From contig DASZUS010000002.1 in the NCBI GenBank assembly GCA_035547515.1, positions 1 through 37,530 of the forward strand: a DNA stretch of 37,530 bases. Reading direction: 5' to 3'. The notes beneath the pieces are model-generated. The model did not search any database and was not told the origin of the DNA. It worked only from the letters and a program-made list of their open reading frames with translations. This DNA is from DASZTV01 sp035547515 (GTDB lineage Bacteria > Actinomycetota > Actinomycetes > JAFAQI01). A program made the translations under genes and the position numbers. The number at the start of each line of letters is the position of its first letter. Position 1 is the stretch's first letter. Positions 33,603 to 37,530 of this stretch are shown here, one piece after another.

Positions 33603-34019
33603 TCAGCGCTGGTGGCGCCCGCAGTCCCCGAAGATCTCGACGGTATGGGTGACGTCGCTGAAGCCCGCGTCCGCGGCGACCCGCTGCGCCCAGGTCTCGA
33701 CCTCGGGGCCTTCTACCTCGACCGAGTAGCCACAGGTCCGGCACACCAGGTGATGGTGATGTTCCTGCGGCCCGCCCGAGCTGGTGGGGCCGCACAGCCG
33801 GTATGCCGCCTCCCCGTCGGGGCGTACCACGACATCCACCACGCCGTCTTCGGCGAGCCTCCGCAGATGGCGGTACACCGTCGTCAGGCCGATCGACTGG
33901 TCCCGCCGGCGCAGCTCGTCGTGCAGCATCTGCGCCGTACGGAAGCCGTCGGCGTCGGCGAGGGCCCGGTCGACTGCCGCACCCTGGCGGGTCGAGCGGC
34001 GCCGTACCTCCGCGGTCAT
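33603..34019 (-). CDS. zur: Zinc uptake regulator, Fur family
   Basis: 138 residues: N-terminal winged helix with GLTTVYRHLRRLAEDG, then the metal-binding domain with HHHH (87-90) and a structural Cys93-x2-Cys96. The second structural pair, normally Cys-x2-Cys, reads Cys133-Gly-Arg-His136, so one ligand is His. Its start overlaps the znuB stop (ATGA), and it is the last gene of the znuA-znuC-znuB-zur operon. With Zn bound it would repress the operon through the box upstream of znuA. Confidence 0.93.
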   Translation of the reverse strand: MTAEVRRRSTRQGAAVDRALADADGFRTAQMLHDELRRRDQSIGLTTVYRHLRRLAEDGVVDVVVRPDGEAAYRLCGPTSSGGPQEHHHHLVCRTCGYSVEVEGPEVETWAQRVAADAGFSDVTHTVEIFGDCGRHQR

Positions 34020-34867
34020 TGCTGCGGCTCCGCGAGTCGCACCTTCGCCGTCGTGTAGCGGCGCAGCGGTACGGCGACCAACCGGGCGAGCACATAGAGA
34101 CCGAAGCTGATGAAGGTCACGAACACGCTCGCCTTGACCGACGGGTGGTCGAGGTTCGCAACCAGTCCGCCGTCGGCGGCGACGAAGGCGAACAGGACCG
34201 ACAGGCCGGTGACGACGAGGGGGTGCGCCGACAGCCGTTGCGCGGCAGCGGCAGGAGTGATGGTCAGGCTCAGCACCAGCAGCGTCCCGACGATCTGCGC
34301 CGCCTCGGTGACGGTGACGGCGAGCAGGTAGAGGAACAGCAGGCTAACCACGCGAACCGGCACGCCGCGGGCTTCTGCGAGCTCCGGGTCGACGCTGGCG
34401 AACAGCAGCGGCCGGAACATCGTCGTCGTCGCAACGATGACCACCGCCACGATGACCCCGAGGAGCACGAGCTGGTGGTTGCTCACGCCGTAGATGTACC
34501 CGAACAGGATGTTGGTCGCCTCGGTCACGAAGCCGTGGTAGTGCCCGAGCAGCAGTACGCCGAGGCCCAGCCCGAAGGCGAGGATCACGCCGATCGCGGA
34601 GTCCCGCTCGCGAGCTCGTGAGCCGAGCACGCCGATCGCAGTGGCGACCACGACCGATCCGACGAGGGCGCCGACGACTGGGTCGTTGCTGACGAGCAGC
34701 CCCGCAGCCGCACCGGTGAAGGCGAGCTCCGCCGTACCGTGCACCGCGAACGCCGCGCCACGCGTCACGACGAACGGCCCCAGCAGGCCGCAGGCGACCG
34801 AGATCTGGCCCGCCGCGATCAGCGCGTGCTGCGCGAACGGCTGCTGCAGGTAGAAGCCGAGACCCAT
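34016..34867 (-). CDS. znuB: Zinc ABC transporter permease
   Basis: 283-residue ABC-3 family membrane subunit with about eight hydrophobic helices. The segment RARERDSAIGVILAFGLGLGVLL is the typical coupling region with an ExG-type turn. ATG 34867 shares a base with the znuC stop (TGATG), and its own stop overlaps zur. It imports zinc (or manganese in related families) across the plasma membrane; Zur linkage favours zinc. Confidence 0.94.
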   Translation of the reverse strand: MGLGFYLQQPFAQHALIAAGQISVACGLLGPFVVTRGAAFAVHGTAELAFTGAAAGLLVSNDPVVGALVGSVVVATAIGVLGSRARERDSAIGVILAFGLGLGVLLLGHYHGFVTEATNILFGYIYGVSNHQLVLLGVIVAVVIVATTTMFRPLLFASVDPELAEARGVPVRVVSLLFLYLLAVTVTEAAQIVGTLLVLSLTITPAAAAQRLSAHPLVVTGLSVLFAFVAADGGLVANLDHPSVKASVFVTFISFGLYVLARLVAVPLRRYTTAKVRLAEPQQ

Positions 34868-35715
34868 CAGAACAGTCCTCGTTCCGCCCGGTGCTCGTCC
34901 TCGACGTGGTGGTGCCCGCCACTGACGTGGTCGTGCTCGAGGTCGGGCGCACCGACGACGATGATCCGGTCGCGGACTCTCAGTACGTCGACGGGCGCGC
35001 CGTACAGCTCGGTGAGCCGCTCGGTCGTCATCACCTCGTCCGGCGTTCCGACCGCCCACCGTCCGCCGACGAGGTAGAGCACCCGGTCCACCAGCGGTAG
35101 CACCGGGTTGATCTCGTGCGTGACGAGAAGCACCGCCGTACCGTGCTCGCGGCGCTGCCGGTCGATCAGGGACATGACCGCCTGCTGGTGACGCAGATCG
35201 AGAGAGAGCAGCGGCTCGTCGCACAGCAGCACCCGCGGATCTGCGAGCAGGGCCTGGGCGATCCGCAGCCGCTGCTGCTCACCGCCGGAGAGGTCGCCGA
35301 GCGGAGCGTTGGCGTAGCCGGCCGCCCCGACCGCCGCGACCGCCTGACCGACCTGCGCTCGCTTCGCCCGCGAGGGCCAGACCGGACCCCACCGGTGCCC
35401 GTCGAGGCCGAGCCGGACCAGGTCCACCCCGCGCAGCGGGACGTCGCGGTCAAAGCCCTTCTGCTGCGGCACGTAGCCCACCTCTGGATTGCCGCGCCTC
35501 GGTTGGTTGCCGTTGACGAGGACCTCGCCCGCGCTCAAGCGCTGCAGCCCGAGCAGCACGCGGATCAGGCTGGTCTTGCCGGCGCCGTTCGGGCCGAGGA
35601 CCGCGAGAACCTCCCCCGGCGCCACGTCGAGGTCGACGTCACGCCACAGCACCCGGTCGCCGAAGCGCAACGTCGCGGCGCGGAGCGCGATCGCCGCGGG
35701 CTGGTCAGCCGCCAA
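34867..35715 (-). CDS. znuC: Zinc ABC transporter ATP-binding protein with His-rich tail
   Basis: 282 residues from TTG 35715, which overlaps the znuA stop by 11 bases; no ATG or GTG fits before the conserved strand AIALRAATLRFGDR. Walker A GPNGAGKTS, Q-loop VPQQKGFD, signature LSGGEQQR, Walker B VLLCDEPLLSLD and the switch histidine in VTHE are all present. The C-terminus carries a histidine- and acid-rich tail (EHDHVSGGHHHVEDEH), a likely zinc-sensing or zinc-buffering extension, as in some ZnuC proteins. Confidence 0.93.
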   Translation of the reverse strand: MAADQPAAIALRAATLRFGDRVLWRDVDLDVAPGEVLAVLGPNGAGKTSLIRVLLGLQRLSAGEVLVNGNQPRRGNPEVGYVPQQKGFDRDVPLRGVDLVRLGLDGHRWGPVWPSRAKRAQVGQAVAAVGAAGYANAPLGDLSGGEQQRLRIAQALLADPRVLLCDEPLLSLDLRHQQAVMSLIDRQRREHGTAVLLVTHEINPVLPLVDRVLYLVGGRWAVGTPDEVMTTERLTELYGAPVDVLRVRDRIIVVGAPDLEHDHVSGGHHHVEDEHRAERGLF

Positions 35716-36616
35716 GGGCCTGCAGCAGCTCGCGGTCCTGGGCGAGCTGCCAGGCCTGGAAGTCCGAGTAGCTCGGCGGCAGGGTCTCGGACACCCCGAC
35801 GATCGGGATGCCCGCACTCGTCGCCAGCTGCTTGATCTTCGTCGTCTGTGCGTCGACCACCTGAGAGTTGTACAGCAGCACCTTCACCTTGTGGCCGGTG
35901 ATGTCGGCATCGAAGGTCTCGGTGTCCTGCGGGCTCGGGTCGTTGCCGTCCTCGATGGCGAGCGAGAACGACGCCGGAGTGCCCAGCACGAGTCCGGCGG
36001 CCTGCACGAGGTAGCCGGGCACTCGCTCGGTGTAGGAGATCTCCGTCCCGGCGTACTTCTTCTTGATCTCGGCGATGATGGCGACCAGCGGGCGCAGGCT
36101 CGCGTCGAAGCGCTTGGCACCGGCCGTGAAGTCGCCGGCGTCCTTCGGATCGATCGCCGACAGCTGAGCCGCGATCGCGGCTGCGACCTGCGGCAGCCGC
36201 GCGGTCCAGTACCAGACGTGCGGGTTCGGGTTCGATCCGGTGATGTCGAGCACCTTCTGCACCGACAGCACGCGACGCCCCGGCCGGCCACCCGTGGCAA
36301 GGATCTTGTCGATGAAGTCGTCGTACCCGAGGCCGTTCTCGATCACCAGCTGCGCGTTGCTGATCTCGGCGGCGTCCTGCGGGTCGCTCTGGTAGACGTG
36401 CGGGTCGGTGTTGGGGTCGCTGATGATCGAGGTGACCTGGACGTGGCGGCCACCGATCTGCTGGGCGATGTTGCCCCAGAAGTTCTCAGCGGCGACGACG
36501 TCGATACGGCCGGTCCCGCCGTACCCGCCGGAACCGGAGGGGCCGGCCGAGCCGCACCCCGCGACCACGCTCACCAGGAGGGCTGCCATTACCGCCGTCG
36601 CGGCTCCACGAATCAC
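35705..36616 (-). CDS. znuA: Zinc ABC transporter substrate-binding lipoprotein
   Basis: 303 residues from GTG 36616. Lipoprotein signal with lipobox VVAGC (Cys21). Cluster A-I binding protein with His73 (DPHVYQ), His133 (NPHVWYW), Glu197 (TERVPGY, replacing the usual His) and Glu277 (SETLPP) as likely metal ligands. The GTG lies exactly six bases after the TACCTT of the promoter, so translation is leaderless. An in-frame ATG at 36670 lies in the upstream inverted repeat and was rejected. Confidence 0.93.
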   Translation of the reverse strand: MIRGAATAVMAALLVSVVAGCGSAGPSGSGGYGGTGRIDVVAAENFWGNIAQQIGGRHVQVTSIISDPNTDPHVYQSDPQDAAEISNAQLVIENGLGYDDFIDKILATGGRPGRRVLSVQKVLDITGSNPNPHVWYWTARLPQVAAAIAAQLSAIDPKDAGDFTAGAKRFDASLRPLVAIIAEIKKKYAGTEISYTERVPGYLVQAAGLVLGTPASFSLAIEDGNDPSPQDTETFDADITGHKVKVLLYNSQVVDAQTTKIKQLATSAGIPIVGVSETLPPSYSDFQAWQLAQDRELLQALGG

Positions 36617-36622
36617 CCGGCG

Positions 36623-36651
36623 AAGGTAAAGAAACTGACAACCGTTGTCAA
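36623..36651 (-). promoter_or_regulatory. znuA promoter with Zur-type operator
   Basis: On the minus strand -35 TTGACA (36651-36646), a 17-base spacer and -10 TACCTT (36628-36623) precede GTG 36616 by six bases. A perfect 7-1-7 palindrome TGACAACCGTTGTCA (36636-36650) overlaps the -35 and spacer. Its architecture matches Zur boxes of actinobacteria, although the sequence differs from the more common TGAAAATCATTTTCA. Zur encoded at the end of the operon would repress here. Confidence 0.75.
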
Positions 36652-36653
36652 TA

Positions 36654-36753
36654 TCCTCGAAGTAGCACATGACCTAGCCGCGGAAGGTGCGGGAACCGGA
36701 CACCGCGGGAGAAGCCGGACGGCTCCCGCAGCGGTCATGTGCTACTTCGAGGA
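36654..36753. repeat. 21-base perfect inverted repeat with inner hairpin
   Basis: Arms 36654-36674 and 36733-36753 pair perfectly over 21 bases. Between them, an inner hairpin with GCGGG/CCCGC and AGCCG/CGGCT stems lies at about 36706-36730. The right arm overlaps the 3' end of the GNAT gene, and the left arm ends three bases before the znuA operator. It could terminate the GNAT transcript, or be a short mobile palindromic element; no T-run follows. Confidence 0.6.
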
Positions 36754-37494
36754 AGGGCCGGCCCAGTAGCGGTAGTCGTGGTGGACCCGAAGGTTGAGCC
36801 GGCGGTACAGCTCGACCGCGGCGGTGTTGCTCGCCTGGACCTGGAGGTACACGTGGCGGCCGCCGCGCCGGGCGGCCTCCTTCAGCGCCGCCAGGGTGAC
36901 CGCCGCACCGAGCCCGCTCCGGCGTCGATCCGGCGCAACCGTCACGGCGAACAGACCGGCCCAGCGCGCGTCCACCGCGGCGCGGGCGACCGCCACGACC
37001 CGTTCGCCGTCGCGCAGGGATGCGAACACCACCGCCGGGTGGTTCTCGATCACGGCACGCCGCGCCGCGCCCACCTGGTCCGCCGCAGCATCGGCGTAGC
37101 AGGCATACCAGCTCTCGTCGGGTACGTCGGCGAGCTCGACCACCAAGCCGGCACGACCCGCGGAGCGGACCGCGTCGGGCATGCCGCGCAGCGCGTGCGC
37201 GATCTCACCGGTCATCACATGCGTCTCGTTGCGCGGCGAGCAGCCCCGCGCCGCAAGCGCATTCGCCAGCCCGCTGGGCGAGGCTTCGTCGGCCTGCATC
37301 ACAACCAGCGGCAGGCCGCGTTCGGCGTACCAGTCGCTCGCGACGTCCAGCGCTGCCGCCAGGTCACAGCCTGGGTCTCCGACCGCGAGCACCGAGTTCG
37401 CCCGCTGGGTGAAGCCGCCGGCTGCGCGCAGCAGCCACTCGCCGAGCCGCACGGTCTCCTGGGCGCGCCAGCCGAAAGCGGCGATCTGCTGCAC
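36742..37494 (-). CDS. GNAT-family N-acetyltransferase (5' end uncertain)
   Basis: 250 residues from GTG 37494. The C-terminal GNAT domain has the acetyl-CoA loop RRSGLGAAVT, then YLQVQASNTAAVELYRRLNL. The N-terminal half, GEWLLRAAGGFTQRANS, is typical of actinobacterial acetyltransferases with a second degenerate GNAT-like half. The frame stays open to the window edge, so the true start may be further upstream. It reads toward the znu operon and ends inside the inverted repeat. Substrate unknown. Confidence 0.8.
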   Translation of the reverse strand: MQQIAAFGWRAQETVRLGEWLLRAAGGFTQRANSVLAVGDPGCDLAAALDVASDWYAERGLPLVVMQADEASPSGLANALAARGCSPRNETHVMTGEIAHALRGMPDAVRSAGRAGLVVELADVPDESWYACYADAAADQVGAARRAVIENHPAVVFASLRDGERVVAVARAAVDARWAGLFAVTVAPDRRRSGLGAAVTLAALKEAARRGGRHVYLQVQASNTAAVELYRRLNLRVHHDYRYWAGPSSK

Positions 37495-37530
37495 CTCGGC
37501 GACGCTCGCCGTCGTCGACCGGCCGGGCGG

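Noticed and set aside
36617..36670. znuA beginning at ATG 36670
   Set aside because: It would translate through the operator and promoter and place 18 residues before the lipoprotein signal; the ATG is part of the inverted repeat.

Overview
This is a high-GC, densely packed chromosomal window from an actinobacterium. The evidence is the combination of a WhiB1-type Fe-S protein, a SigR/RsrA thiol-stress pair, a UsfX/SigF pair, a nickel superoxide dismutase with its maturation protease, a PdtaS-type sensor kinase, an MmpL transporter and a probable 10-methyl fatty acid (tuberculostearic acid type) gene pair. The central order dagK-whiB1-pdtaS-biotinyl protein-rsrA-sigR-aroA-rsgA matches the Mycobacterium tuberculosis Rv3218-Rv3228 neighbourhood, but with pilT, biotin carboxylase, enoyl-CoA hydratase, a DUF5317-like gene and galE inserted. 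The genus cannot be told from the window; I would only say Actinomycetes outside Mycobacterium.

Layout. 0-2.1 kb: amino-acid ABC ATPase, sodX and sodN (divergent), a polyamine-type acetyltransferase. 2.1-4 kb: a Tat-exported PHP-type metallohydrolase and a small lipoprotein. 4.1-5.5 kb: usfX/rsbW-sigF. 5.5-7.7 kb: a membrane protein, a diacylglycerol-kinase-family enzyme, whiB1 and a small membrane protein. 7.7-13 kb, minus strand: accC (biotin carboxylase only), enoyl-CoA hydratase, a small membrane protein, a free biotinyl carrier protein, pilT, pdtaS. 13.1-18.5 kb: DUF5317-like protein, galE, sigR-rsrA, an alpha/beta hydrolase, aroA, rsgA. 18.5-24.6 kb: a ferritin-like diiron protein with its TetR regulator, hisN with a DUF2332 protein, a hexapeptide acyltransferase, and a MarR-MFS pair. 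24.6-29.5 kb: bfaA-bfaB and a convergent MmpL transporter. 29.5-33.6 kb: an uncharacterised HxD-motif protein, an acyl-CoA carboxylase carboxyltransferase, a methyltransferase and an M24 peptidase. 33.6-36.7 kb: the znuA-znuC-znuB-zur zinc uptake operon with a Zur-type box. The window ends in a GNAT acetyltransferase.

How the parts fit. Several modules deal with redox and metals: NiSOD, SigR/RsrA, WhiB1 with a Rex-like operator upstream, and Zur-controlled zinc uptake. A second theme is acyl-CoA and lipid chemistry: split biotin carboxylase, biotinyl carrier, hydratase, a distant carboxyltransferase, 10-methyl fatty acid synthesis and MmpL export. Regulatory signals readable in the DNA include a consensus SigR promoter before sigR, a Zur-type palindrome on the znuA promoter, dyads at the tetR and marR promoters, and a recurring TAnnnT hexamer 6-7 nt before start codons that implies many leaderless mRNAs. 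No tRNA, rRNA, CRISPR, transposase or phage gene was seen. Gene ends overlap repeatedly (ATGA couplings), and no intergenic gap exceeds about 325 bases.
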